This document shows, piece by piece, positions 36,740 to 44,061 of a stretch of DNA of 64,000 nucleotides. The notes under the pieces are model-generated. The model worked only from the letters and a program-made list of their open reading frames with translations, was not told the origin of the DNA and did no database searches. Made by a program: the position numbers and the translations under genes. The stretch comes from Pseudomonas fluorescens. GTDB taxonomy: Bacteria; Pseudomonadota; Gammaproteobacteria; Pseudomonadales; Pseudomonadaceae. The stretch is from contig NZ_LR134318.1 of NCBI RefSeq assembly GCF_900636825.1, forward strand, positions 5,751,501 to 5,815,500, in the 5' to 3' direction. How positions within the stretch are numbered: the stretch's first letter is position 1; each line of letters opens with the position of its first letter.

Positions 36740-37165
36740 TCATGCCTCTTCACCGTGCAAGGTGGCGAGGACTTTTCGCGCACCGCCATGATCACGGTGC
36801 TCGCCCAGATAAACGCCTTGCCAGGTCCCGAGCGCCAAACGACCTGCCGCAACCGGCAGGCTGATCTGACAACCCAGCACGCTGGCCTTGAAGTGCGCCG
36901 GGAGGTCGTCCAGGCCTTCGTCGTTATGCTCATAGCCGTCTGTTCCTTGTGGGATCAGACGATTGAAAAATCGTTCGAAGTCGCGACGTACCGCCGGATC
37001 GGCGTTCTCGTTGATGGTCAACGACGCCGAGGTATGCTGCAGCCACAAATGCAACAGACCAACCCGGCACTTGCCGAGTTCAGGCAGGCCGGCGAGTAAC
37101 TCGTCCGTTACCAGATGAAAGCCCCGGGGCCTTGCCCGCAGGGTTATCAGAGTCTGTTGCCACAT
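36740..37165 (-). CDS. YjbQ family protein (secondary thiamine-phosphate synthase-like)
   Basis: A 141-residue protein of the UPF0047/YjbQ family. It has HLWLQHTSASLTINENAD with a conserved His and the C-terminal TWQGVYLGEHRDHGG. The ATG at 37165 gives MWQQTLITLRARPRGFH, the typical N-terminus. YjbQ has weak thiamine-phosphate synthase activity in E. coli and its normal role is uncertain. It lies next to amtB-glnK, as in other pseudomonads. Confidence 0.92.
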   Translation of the reverse strand: MWQQTLITLRARPRGFHLVTDELLAGLPELGKCRVGLLHLWLQHTSASLTINENADPAVRRDFERFFNRLIPQGTDGYEHNDEGLDDLPAHFKASVLGCQISLPVAAGRLALGTWQGVYLGEHRDHGGARKVLATLHGEEA

Positions 37166-37336
37166 ACCGTTCTCCGCACGTTCGGGGCGCATTCTAGCGC
37201 GCTCTGGGAAAAAACAAAGGCCCTAATATTCGCTCAATGATGTAAGCGTTTGGCGGCAGAAAAACACTCGTCGTAAACACGACTAAAGGCGTACGAAAAA
37301 TCCTTTCAGCTGCTCTCTCAATGACAAATCCCGGAC

Positions 37337-37369
37337 AAAAAAATGCCCGGCGAACCGGGCAATTTTTTT
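37337..37369. terminator. Rho-independent terminator of glnK-amtB
   Basis: AAAAAAATGCCCGG-loop-CCGGGCAATTTTTTT lies just beyond the leftward amtB stop at 37382 and has strong A/T tails on both sides. Confidence 0.88.
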
Positions 37370-37381
37370 CTTGCGCGTGCT

Positions 37382-38719
37382 TTACAGGTTGTAACCGCGC
37401 TCGTTGTGTTGTGCCAGATCGAGGCCAACCGACTCTTCTTCCTCGGTTACGCGCAGACCCATGACGGCGTCCAGTACCTTGAGGATGATGAACGTGACGA
37501 TCGCGGTGTAGATCACCGTGAAGCCGACGCCTTTGATTTGAATCCAGACTTGCGCACCGATATCGGTGACGGTGCCGAAGCCGCCCAGCGCCGGCGCTGC
37601 GAAAACGCCGGTGAGGATCGCGCCGAGGATACCGCCGATGCCGTGCACGCCGAAGGCATCCAGGGAATCGTCATAACCGAGTTTGCGTTTCAGGGTGGTA
37701 GCGCAGAAGAAGCACACCACACCGGCAGCCAGGCCGATCACCAGTGCGCCCATCGGGCCAACGGTGCCAGCGGCCGGAGTGATCGCCACCAGACCGGCGA
37801 CCACACCCGAAGCGATACCCAGTGCGCTTGGCTTGCCATGGGTGACCCACTCGGCAAACATCCAGCCCAGTGCGGCAGCGGCAGTTGCAATCTGAGTCAC
37901 CAGCATCGCCATGCCGGCGGTGCCGTTGGCGGCGGCAGCGGAACCAGCGTTGAAGCCGAACCAGCCGACCCACAGCATCGCCGCGCCCATCAGTGTGTAA
38001 CCGAGGTTGTGCGGTGCCATCGGCGTGGTCGGGAAGCCTTTGCGCTTGCCCAACACCAGGCATGCCACCAGACCGGCGATACCGGCGTTGATGTGCACCA
38101 CGGTGCCGCCCGCGAAGTCGAGCACGCCCCAATCCCACATCAGGCCGCCGTTGCCGGACCAGACCATGTGTGCGATCGGTGCATAAACCAGAGTGAACCA
38201 GACGCCCATGAAGATCAGCATTGCGGAGAATTTCATCCGCTCGGCGAACGCACCGACGATCAGCGCCGGAGTGATGATCGCGAAAGTCATCTGGAAGGTG
38301 ATGAACACCGCCTCAGGGAACAGCGCAGCCGGGCCGGTAATGCTCGAAGGCGTGACACCGGCGAGGAACGCCTTGCCCATGCCACCGAAGAACGAATTGA
38401 AGTTGACGACGCCCTGCTCCATGCCGGTGGTGTCGAACGCAATGCTGTAGCCATAAATGACCCACAGGATGCTGATCAGACCGGTAATGGCGAAGCACTG
38501 CATCAGTACGGAAAGAATGTTTTTCGAGCGAACCATGCCGCCGTAGAACAGCGCCAGGCCAGGAATGGTCATGAACAGCACGAGGGCTGTCGAGGTGAGC
38601 ATCCAGGCAGTGTCGCCGGAATTGAGGACTGGGGCCGCCACTTCGTCTGCCGCCATAGCAAGGCTGGGCATTACGATGGACAACAGGGCTCCTAGCCCTG
38701 CGAATTTACGCAGAGTCAT
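37382..38719 (-). CDS. amtB: Ammonium transporter AmtB
   Basis: A 445-residue inner-membrane protein with a signal peptide-like N-terminus (MTLRKFAGLGALLSIVMP...AMA) and about eleven membrane helices. Family motifs are GDTAWMLTSTALVLFMTIPG and the twin-histidine region with DFAGGTVVHINAGIAGLV and DDSLDAFGVHGIGGILGA. The ATG at 38719 has GGAG 9 bases upstream, and the 40-codon upstream extension is not conserved. It is co-transcribed after glnK, whose product blocks the channel when nitrogen is plentiful. Confidence 0.96.
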   Translation of the reverse strand: MTLRKFAGLGALLSIVMPSLAMAADEVAAPVLNSGDTAWMLTSTALVLFMTIPGLALFYGGMVRSKNILSVLMQCFAITGLISILWVIYGYSIAFDTTGMEQGVVNFNSFFGGMGKAFLAGVTPSSITGPAALFPEAVFITFQMTFAIITPALIVGAFAERMKFSAMLIFMGVWFTLVYAPIAHMVWSGNGGLMWDWGVLDFAGGTVVHINAGIAGLVACLVLGKRKGFPTTPMAPHNLGYTLMGAAMLWVGWFGFNAGSAAAANGTAGMAMLVTQIATAAAALGWMFAEWVTHGKPSALGIASGVVAGLVAITPAAGTVGPMGALVIGLAAGVVCFFCATTLKRKLGYDDSLDAFGVHGIGGILGAILTGVFAAPALGGFGTVTDIGAQVWIQIKGVGFTVIYTAIVTFIILKVLDAVMGLRVTEEEESVGLDLAQHNERGYNL

Positions 38720-38759
38720 ATTGTTTTCTCCTGGGGCGTTGGGGTTTGTGGCGGCGGTT

Positions 38760-39098
38760 TTAAATCGCGTCGGTATCGGTTTCGCCGGTACGGATGCGGA
38801 TCGCCTGTTCCAAATTGACCACGAAGATCTTGCCGTCACCGATCTTGCCGGTGTTGGCCGCCTTGGTTATCGCTTCGATAACCCGATCCAGATCCTTGTC
38901 GTCGATGGCCACGTCGATTTTCACCTTGGGCAGAAAATCGACCACATATTCCGCGCCGCGATACAGCTCGGTGTGACCCTTCTGCCGACCGAAGCCTTTA
39001 ACTTCAGTGACGGTAATGCCCTGCACGCCGATTTCGGACAGCGACTCGCGCACGTCGTCCAACTTGAACGGCTTGATGATGGCAGTGACTAGCTTCAT
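38760..39098 (-). CDS. glnK: Nitrogen regulatory protein P-II (GlnK)
   Basis: A 112-residue PII protein. It begins MKLVTAIIKPFKLDDVRESL, has the uridylylated tyrosine in the T-loop (ELYRGAEYVVDFLPK) and the GDGKIFV C-terminal nucleotide-binding motif. It senses 2-oxoglutarate and ATP/ADP and gates AmtB. It is first in the glnK-amtB operon, behind a sigma-54-type promoter and an NtrC-type site (separate entries). Confidence 0.95.
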   Translation of the reverse strand: MKLVTAIIKPFKLDDVRESLSEIGVQGITVTEVKGFGRQKGHTELYRGAEYVVDFLPKVKIDVAIDDKDLDRVIEAITKAANTGKIGDGKIFVVNLEQAIRIRTGETDTDAI

Positions 39099-39300
39099 GA
39101 AACTCTCTCCCGAATTGGTGGACTTGCCCCAGGAAAACAAACCCGACTCAAGTCTAAGCGCAGTGCCTGGCTTTGTAACGCATCGTCGGCCGTACCTGCC
39201 CGACTGACGCCAGTTAACCGCTGCCGACGAAACTCCCCGCTCCGTCTGCCGCACTGCATTCGTCACAGCGACTGCATCAGTGCATGGGTCGAAGGTGACT

Positions 39301-39317
39301 AAGCAGAAACCTTGCCA
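39301..39317 (-). promoter_or_regulatory. Candidate sigma-54 promoter of glnK-amtB
   Basis: On the minus strand TGGCAAGGTTTCTGCTT matches the RpoN -24/-12 pattern (TGGCAC-N5-TTGC) with exact GG-N10-GC spacing. It lies about 200 bases before the glnK ATG, so it predicts a long leader. A weaker GG-N10-GC match lies nearer, at about 39195-39212. Confidence 0.6.
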
Positions 39318-39392
39318 TCTCGCCAAAAACCACTGATTTCAATCTGTTGGCCGCTGCCGCACGCCATCCCGTGCAAAACCCCATCCGGATAC

Positions 39393-39407
39393 GCACAACA
39401 ACGGTGC
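39393..39407. promoter_or_regulatory. Candidate NtrC enhancer site for glnK
   Basis: GCACAACAACGGTGC has the GCAC-N7-GTGC dyad of NtrC sites and lies about 76 bases upstream of the -24 element, a normal enhancer distance. A second, imperfect dyad (GCAC-N8-GTGC) is at about 39357-39372. The glnK-ubiK divergent gap (39099-39511) otherwise shows nothing distinct. Confidence 0.55.
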
Positions 39408-39511
39408 GTCGCCGTCCGTCCGCCTGCGCGAAAAGCGTGCATCCCTGACCACGAGATTGACTATAGACACTGCGTGATACACTGCCGGCCATTGTTTACA
39501 GGACATCCACC

Positions 39512-39772
39512 ATGCTCGCGCCCAAAGACTTCCTCGACGCCCTGAGCGGCACCGCCTCCCGCCTCTTCAGCGGCGACAGCCCGCTGCCGAAAGCCGAAAT
39601 CGAAAGCCAGTTCAAGATGCTGCTGCAAAGTGCTTTCAGCAAACTCGACCTGGTCAGCCGTGAGGAATTTGATAGTCAGATGGTCGTTCTGGCCCGCACT
39701 CGCGCTCGCCTCGAAAGCCTCGAAGCGAAGGTGGCTGAGCTCGAAGCCAAACTGACTCCGCCCGCTGAATAA
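39512..39772 (+). CDS. ubiK: Ubiquinone biosynthesis accessory factor UbiK
   Basis: An 86-residue BMFP/YqiC family protein. It has an amphipathic N-terminal helix (APKDFLDALSGTASRLF) and a C-terminal coiled coil (LVSREEFDSQMVVLARTRAR, then LESLEAKVAELEAKL) that forms trimers. UbiK helps the aerobic ubiquinone pathway together with UbiJ. In related pseudomonads it is next to comM, but here about 4.2 kb of accessory DNA separates them. Confidence 0.93.
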   Translation: MLAPKDFLDALSGTASRLFSGDSPLPKAEIESQFKMLLQSAFSKLDLVSREEFDSQMVVLARTRARLESLEAKVAELEAKLTPPAE

Positions 39773-39782
39773 TCCGCTCCCC

Positions 39783-39813
39783 CTGTAGGAGCTGCCGAAG
39801 GCTGCGATCTTTT
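39783..39813 (+). repeat. Single REP-type repeat copy after ubiK
   Basis: CTGTAGGAGCTGCCGAAGGC followed by TGCGATCTTTT is one arm of the element seen as inverted pairs elsewhere. No partner arm is nearby, so this may be a broken pair at the edge of the inserted segment. Confidence 0.7.
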
Positions 39814-39899
39814 GATCCTCAGCCCCTCAAATCTTTCGGCAACTTCCTACAACTTGCACCACTGCCGTCCGATTGCGCCGAAAAGCCCAGGTTTCCAAG

Positions 39900-40136
39900 C
39901 TCACCCGATGCTGAATGTTCAGCACCGGGTTTGGCGACCTGGATCGAATTTGACGCAATGCAACTAAATTCACAGAGAGGTTTTTTCTCTCAACGAGTTA
40001 TGGCGGCTTTGCGTGGGAGACCTCAGGGTCTGCCGGTTTCGAATTCACCGGTTCGCCAACCCGCGCATAGCTGCCACCCTATTCGCTTGGCGACGAACAG
40101 AAGCAGTTTTCTTCACTTGAATTCGAGAACTGAACC
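39900..40136 (+). other. Hairpin-rich leader upstream of the Bro-N gene
   Basis: This non-coding stretch has several hairpins in a row on the + strand: CCGATGCTGAATGTTCAGCA (39905-39927 region), GAGAGGTTTTTTCTCTC (about 39975-39991), AGACCTCAGGGTCT (40018-40031) and CCGGT...ACCGG (40033-40051). It runs into the Bro-N start at 40137. I infer a structured 5' leader or an RNA element. From memory, similar leaders precede small phage-like genes in fluorescent pseudomonads, but I cannot verify that here. Confidence 0.4.
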
Positions 40137-40658
40137 ATGGACGAAAACTATCTGACACCTAGCATCTTCACCCGCCACAAACTCCCCCTACACGCCCTCC
40201 TCATCCAGAATCAACCCTGGTTCTGCGCCCGAGACCTGAGCCGCCTGCTGCACATCTACCTCAACGAACGCATGCTGCGAAAACTCGACCCCGACCAATA
40301 TCAAACCCGCAAAACCCTGATCCACAACCAGATCGAAAACACGCTGCTGATCAGCGAATCCGGCATCTACGCCCTGCTTGCCTACCACTACTGCCCCGAA
40401 TACCGAGCGCTGCGCGAATGGCTCACCCACCAGGTCATCCCCACCCTGCGCGACGCCCAACACCCCAGCACAAGCGAACGCCCATACCTGAGCCTGCTCT
40501 GTTGGCCGGACATGACGTTGAGTTTGTTGCACTGGAATAACCAGCCGTGGATACGGTTACAGGATGTGCCGCAGATGATGGTGGAACGGGAGCAGACCAA
40601 GCGCCCTATGACGGGGCCATGGTGGAAAAGAGCTTCGCGGATGCTGCAATTGCTATAA
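40137..40658 (+). CDS. Bro-N domain protein (phage antirepressor-like)
   Basis: A 173-residue protein with a BRO/ANT-like N-terminal domain: LHALLIQNQPWFCARDLSRLL near residues 18-38, then the LLISESGIYALLAYHYCPE pattern and ALREWLTHQVIPTLRD. These are typical Bro-N features, found in phage antirepressors. The C-terminal part (about 115-173) is unrecognised. A start slightly earlier or later is possible. It overlaps the convergent antitoxin gene by six bases. It is the first gene of the accessory segment and probably a phage remnant or regulator. Confidence 0.75.
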   Translation: MDENYLTPSIFTRHKLPLHALLIQNQPWFCARDLSRLLHIYLNERMLRKLDPDQYQTRKTLIHNQIENTLLISESGIYALLAYHYCPEYRALREWLTHQVIPTLRDAQHPSTSERPYLSLLCWPDMTLSLLHWNNQPWIRLQDVPQMMVEREQTKRPMTGPWWKRASRMLQLL

Positions 40659-40922
40659 ACCCGCATGCCGGAGCTGGGTCCTGCGCAAATCGTAAGTCGA
40701 TTGGAGATTCATCCAGAACTCAGGCGTAGTGTCGAGATGAGTGGCAAGGCTGATTGCCAGATCGGCGCAGATTCTGAGCTGGCATTTCACAAGCTTTTCG
40801 ATCTCACTTTCGGGCCAGTTCGTGGGCATCGCCAGATCCATGACAGTCATGCCTAACGGCTCCATGAATTCCTTATTCAAAACCTCGCCCGGATGAATCG
40901 GGCGCATACCATTGCGATCCAT
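40653..40922 (-). CDS. HigA family addiction module antitoxin (orphan)
   Basis: An 89-residue helix-turn-helix protein. It begins MDRNGMRPIHPGEVLNKEF, typical of HigA, and ends with LATHLDTTPEFWMNLQSTYD. The ATG at 40922 has GGAGG seven bases upstream. In higBA loci the toxin gene precedes the antitoxin on the same strand, but the DNA at 40923-41127 encodes no HigB-like protein that I can see. It is therefore an orphan antitoxin or a degenerate module. Confidence 0.75.
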   Translation of the reverse strand: MDRNGMRPIHPGEVLNKEFMEPLGMTVMDLAMPTNWPESEIEKLVKCQLRICADLAISLATHLDTTPEFWMNLQSTYDLRRTQLRHAGL

Positions 40923-41127
40923 TTTTCGCCTCCAGAGGCTGCGTTGAACGGCCAAACTGGAGCACCGATTCAGGGAGGTAACGCCCTCGAAAGCCTTTCG
41001 CCGACGTCCTACAACTATTGGGGCATGGCCCTACGAAAATCAGCGTCTACATCTGATTACGCGGCTCTTCCTCTTAGTATTACGCTGAACACCAGAACAT
41101 CCATCACCCAAAAAAATCGAGGTTTAG

Positions 41128-41334
41128 ATGAAGGACAGAACGAAAGGGGCAAAGCTGCTGGAAATTGTAGAAAATCATACCGAGGCACTTCAGCCAGCCG
41201 GAGGCTTATCAGCCAGTCAACGCCACTTTATTGAGATAGCGGTCAAGTACGGCAAAGAACTCGAGCCGGACGGTTGGCTGGCCGGGGGCGGCAGTACTCC
41301 CAAACATCGCTTCAAAAAAACTCAATGTGAATGA
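41128..41334 (+). CDS. Small protein of unknown function
   Basis: A 68-residue ORF, MKDRTKGAKLLEIVENHTEA onward, soluble and charged, with a weak GAGG ribosome site five bases before the ATG. No family is recognised. It lies in the accessory segment upstream of the defence-type deaminase, where codon use is mixed. It may be genuine or a remnant. Confidence 0.4.
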   Translation: MKDRTKGAKLLEIVENHTEALQPAGGLSASQRHFIEIAVKYGKELEPDGWLAGGGSTPKHRFKKTQCE

Positions 41335-41375
41335 CGTGTGGTTGGATGGTAGCTTCCAATTTTCGAGGGGCAATC

Positions 41376-41537
41376 ATGTACCTCACTTTTGCAAATGGCC
41401 GCGCCCAAATCAGTGCAGAGGTTATCGCGGTGCACTATCGGCCTCCTTTTGGCGAGCAAACTCCCATCTGTGGTCATACTTGGCTTATTCGTGGGAGGCT
41501 ACACAGAGTCACACATCTGAATTTGACAGGGTGTTAG
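41376..41537 (+). CDS. Possible small ORF of unknown function
   Basis: A 53-residue reading frame starting MYLTFANGRAQISAEVIAVH, with GAGGGG eight bases before the ATG. No family is recognised, and overlapping frames of similar length exist, so coding status is doubtful. The rest of 41335-41679 shows nothing definite apart from a possible -10 sequence (TAGAAT) near 41630. Confidence 0.25.
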   Translation: MYLTFANGRAQISAEVIAVHYRPPFGEQTPICGHTWLIRGRLHRVTHLNLTGC

Positions 41538-41679
41538 AGCTGCTCGTCGCAGGCGTATTACCGCTTGTCGCCAAGGCAAATAGAGCTATGCTAAACCCCA
41601 ATCGGAGGTTTAACTTGAGCATATGCGCCTGTAGAATGCGCGCCTGCTTTTACCGTCACCACACAGGGGATGAACCGAG

Positions 41680-41853
41680 ATGAAAAAAACTGAGGAGTCA
41701 ACCGTGCCACTATCCACAAAGCTCGCTAGCGGCGCTTCGGATAGGCGCTCCAATGTGATCGGCTTCGCTCAGTTCAAGGAACGGCAGGCCAACGAGGAAT
41801 ACAGAAAAGCTCTTGAAGTGGTTGTCGCAAACGCTCAAAAAGCTGACTGGTAA
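41680..41853 (+). CDS. Small ORF directly upstream of the deaminase gene
   Basis: A 57-residue, soluble, charged ORF (MKKTEESTVPLSTKLASGAS onward, ending NAQKADW) that stops 36 bases before the deaminase ATG. GGGGA lies about nine bases upstream of its start. No family is recognised. Its position makes it a candidate partner, or part of the leader, of the deaminase gene. In AvcID/DcdV-DifV systems this position is taken by an antitoxin RNA. Confidence 0.45.
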   Translation: MKKTEESTVPLSTKLASGASDRRSNVIGFAQFKERQANEEYRKALEVVVANAQKADW

Positions 41854-41889
41854 TTCCGAATACCCTCAAATCTCTTCAAGGATGTGAAG

Positions 41890-43593
41890 ATGGCCGCTCC
41901 CGCCCCCAAGGAAAGAGTTACTAAAGGTGCTGATGCTAAGTCGTCCTCTATGGGCATACGCCAACGAATCGAAGGCCGACGTACAGATGAGATCGTCATC
42001 GCCTTCTGCGGACCCGTTGGTTGCAATTTAGCCGATGTCATACGATCCATCCGCCTTCAATTCGAAGAATACGGTTATGTCACTGAACATGTAAAAGTCA
42101 GCAACATTATCAAGACACACTTTAAGACCCATGGTCTTCCTTCGGAATTGAAAAACGTTTCACTCGATGTTTCCTCTGGCAAGGAGCGGTATACAACTCT
42201 CCAAGACTTGGGCAATGAGCTTAGAAAGAAGCATGACTCACCAATTCTTGCAGCTTTGGCGATGCAAGAAATAGCTGTCAAGCGTACTATAGCAAAAGGC
42301 CCAGAAGGCAAGGCTCCTAAAACCGTCTATATAATAGACCAACTTAAACACCCAGAAGAGGTAGAACTTTTCAAGCTTGTTTATGGAGAGATCTTCTATC
42401 TTATTGGAGTATTGAGCCCTGAAAAAATTAGATTCAACTATCTAACTCGTTCGGAAAGAATCCCTAAGCACGAAGCACAATATTTGATTGACCGTGATCG
42501 AAACGAACTCAATGCAACTCACGGACAGAAACTAGAAAAAACTTTGCAGCTTGCGGACTTCTTCATCCGCAACAACCAAGACTCAGTTTCAAACCTAACC
42601 GCTCCTTGCCAAAGATTTGCTGCACTAGTACATGGAAAAAATGGCATTACACCAACTATAGATGAATCAGGCATGTATGCAGCCTATTCAGCTTCATTAA
42701 AATCCGCATGTCTAAGCAGACAAGTTGGTGCTGCCATTGTCAACAAAGAGGGAAATGTTATTTCGCTTGGTTGGAACGATGTTCCAAAATTTGGAGGTGG
42801 ACTTTACACCTCAGATAGCTCAAATGACCAACGATGCATATACCACGGTGGAAAATGCTACAACGACATACACAAGTCACATCTGATTGAAGACATTGTG
42901 AATATCGTTAGCAAGAAAGTTGCAGTTACTCAAGAAACAAAAGATGATCTTGCTCGTCTGATCCAAAAAGAAACACGAGCGGGGTCAATCATAGAGTTCT
43001 CTCGCGCCATTCACGCAGAGATGGAGGCGATTCTCGGTCTAGCTCGGTCTCATGGGAACTCAACCGACTCCTGCGTCCTATACACAACGACATTTCCTTG
43101 TCACAACTGTGCTCGACATATCATTGCCGCTGGGATCAAGCGGGTCGTCTACATTGAACCGTATGAAAAAAGTCTTGCACTTGACTTACATGAAGACGCC
43201 ATTACTACAGATGCTTGGACTCCGGACAAGACGTTATTCGAAACGTTTTCTGGAGTACCTCCCAGCAAATACTCCGCATTCTTCATGTCTAGAGGCGATA
43301 AAAAGGATAAAACTGGCCAGGCCATTGATATTATTAAAACGGATGCAATGCACATCGGAACTCAGTACCTTGATCCATATCAGACTATCGAAGGAAAGGT
43401 TGTTCAAGATCTACTGAGCAAGGTTGGCGCATTTACTCCACCGCCTCCGCCAGCTCCTGGAAGTATTCGGCAGAATACAACAACGCCGAGTGGCCTTGGC
43501 GGACCGTCGACTACTTTCCCATCAGGACATCAATCGGCCAATGGACCCCAACCAACATCACCTTTGCCCCCAGAACCTGAACCAGCAGCATAA
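41890..43593 (+). CDS. AvcD/DcdV-type anti-phage P-loop cytidine deaminase
   Basis: A 567-residue protein. The N-terminal P-loop kinase-like domain has IVIAFCGPVGCNLADVI with a modified nucleotide loop at residues 41-47. The C-terminal zinc-dependent deoxycytidylate deaminase domain has HAE at 375-377 and PCHNC at 403-407. This two-domain layout is that of AvcD/DcdV. Those enzymes deaminate dCTP/dCMP during phage infection, drain the nucleotide pool and are held in check by an upstream RNA (AvcI/DifV). The DNA is distinctly AT-rich compared with its neighbours, which indicates horizontal transfer. A Pro/Gly/Ser/Thr-rich tail of about 50 residues follows the deaminase domain. The ATG at 41890 has AAGGA seven bases upstream. 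Confidence 0.85.
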   Translation: MAAPAPKERVTKGADAKSSSMGIRQRIEGRRTDEIVIAFCGPVGCNLADVIRSIRLQFEEYGYVTEHVKVSNIIKTHFKTHGLPSELKNVSLDVSSGKERYTTLQDLGNELRKKHDSPILAALAMQEIAVKRTIAKGPEGKAPKTVYIIDQLKHPEEVELFKLVYGEIFYLIGVLSPEKIRFNYLTRSERIPKHEAQYLIDRDRNELNATHGQKLEKTLQLADFFIRNNQDSVSNLTAPCQRFAALVHGKNGITPTIDESGMYAAYSASLKSACLSRQVGAAIVNKEGNVISLGWNDVPKFGGGLYTSDSSNDQRCIYHGGKCYNDIHKSHLIEDIVNIVSKKVAVTQETKDDLARLIQKETRAGSIIEFSRAIHAEMEAILGLARSHGNSTDSCVLYTTTFPCHNCARHIIAAGIKRVVYIEPYEKSLALDLHEDAITTDAWTPDKTLFETFSGVPPSKYSAFFMSRGDKKDKTGQAIDIIKTDAMHIGTQYLDPYQTIEGKVVQDLLSKVGAFTPPPPPAPGSIRQNTTTPSGLGGPSTTFPSGHQSANGPQPTSPLPPEPEPAA

Positions 43594-43619
43594 AAAAGCC
43601 TTGCATAAAGCGGGGCTTT
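43592..43619 (+). terminator. Possible terminator after the deaminase gene
   Basis: AAAAAAGCC and GGGCTTT can pair across a 12-base loop directly after the stop. The stem is short and the T-run weak. Confidence 0.4.
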
Positions 43620-44061
43620 CACATAATAAAATCTTAACGCCCCACTGCTAAATTCCCCTATTAATATCGAATACTGATTCCCTATCGGCCCTTTTGACCC
43701 TATCGGCTTTTATAAGCATTTTCGAACTATTTAACATCAAACATTACGCTTCTCGTATTTTTCTCAAAGCTTGTCATATATCCAAATTACAGACGCTACC
43801 CGCATCACTGAAATGCATAAGCGCACTTCCAGTAATATTAATTATTCAATTATTAGACTTAGCACCTGCTATTTTTCTCAAGCAATGTGAATTAGTTAGC
43901 ATCCATTCGACGACCCAAAGGCCTCATAAAAAACGATATAGCGTACCCACGATTAGGTCCCTGATAAATTTTGCAAAACTATGAGCAATCGACTCATTTT
44001 TTGTCGGCTACCCTTCAAAAACCCGCAGGAAGCGGCCCCCGATTCAGCTCAAGGAACGACC
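43620..44061. other. AT-rich non-coding segment before comM
   Basis: This stretch is AT-rich, like the deaminase gene, and ends abruptly in GC-rich DNA near 44025, just before the comM ribosome site. Reading frames in it are short and have no family similarity. It appears to be the right end of the inserted accessory DNA. I see no clear attachment-site duplication. Confidence 0.5.

Noticed and set aside
41327..41683. A 118-codon frame upstream of the deaminase gene
   Set aside because: It overlaps two better-supported small frames, lacks a good ribosome site and has an unlikely Cys/His/Arg-rich end.
43694..43984. A 96-codon frame after the deaminase gene
   Set aside because: It has no ribosome site or family similarity, and its AT-rich composition makes it likely to be chance within non-coding DNA.
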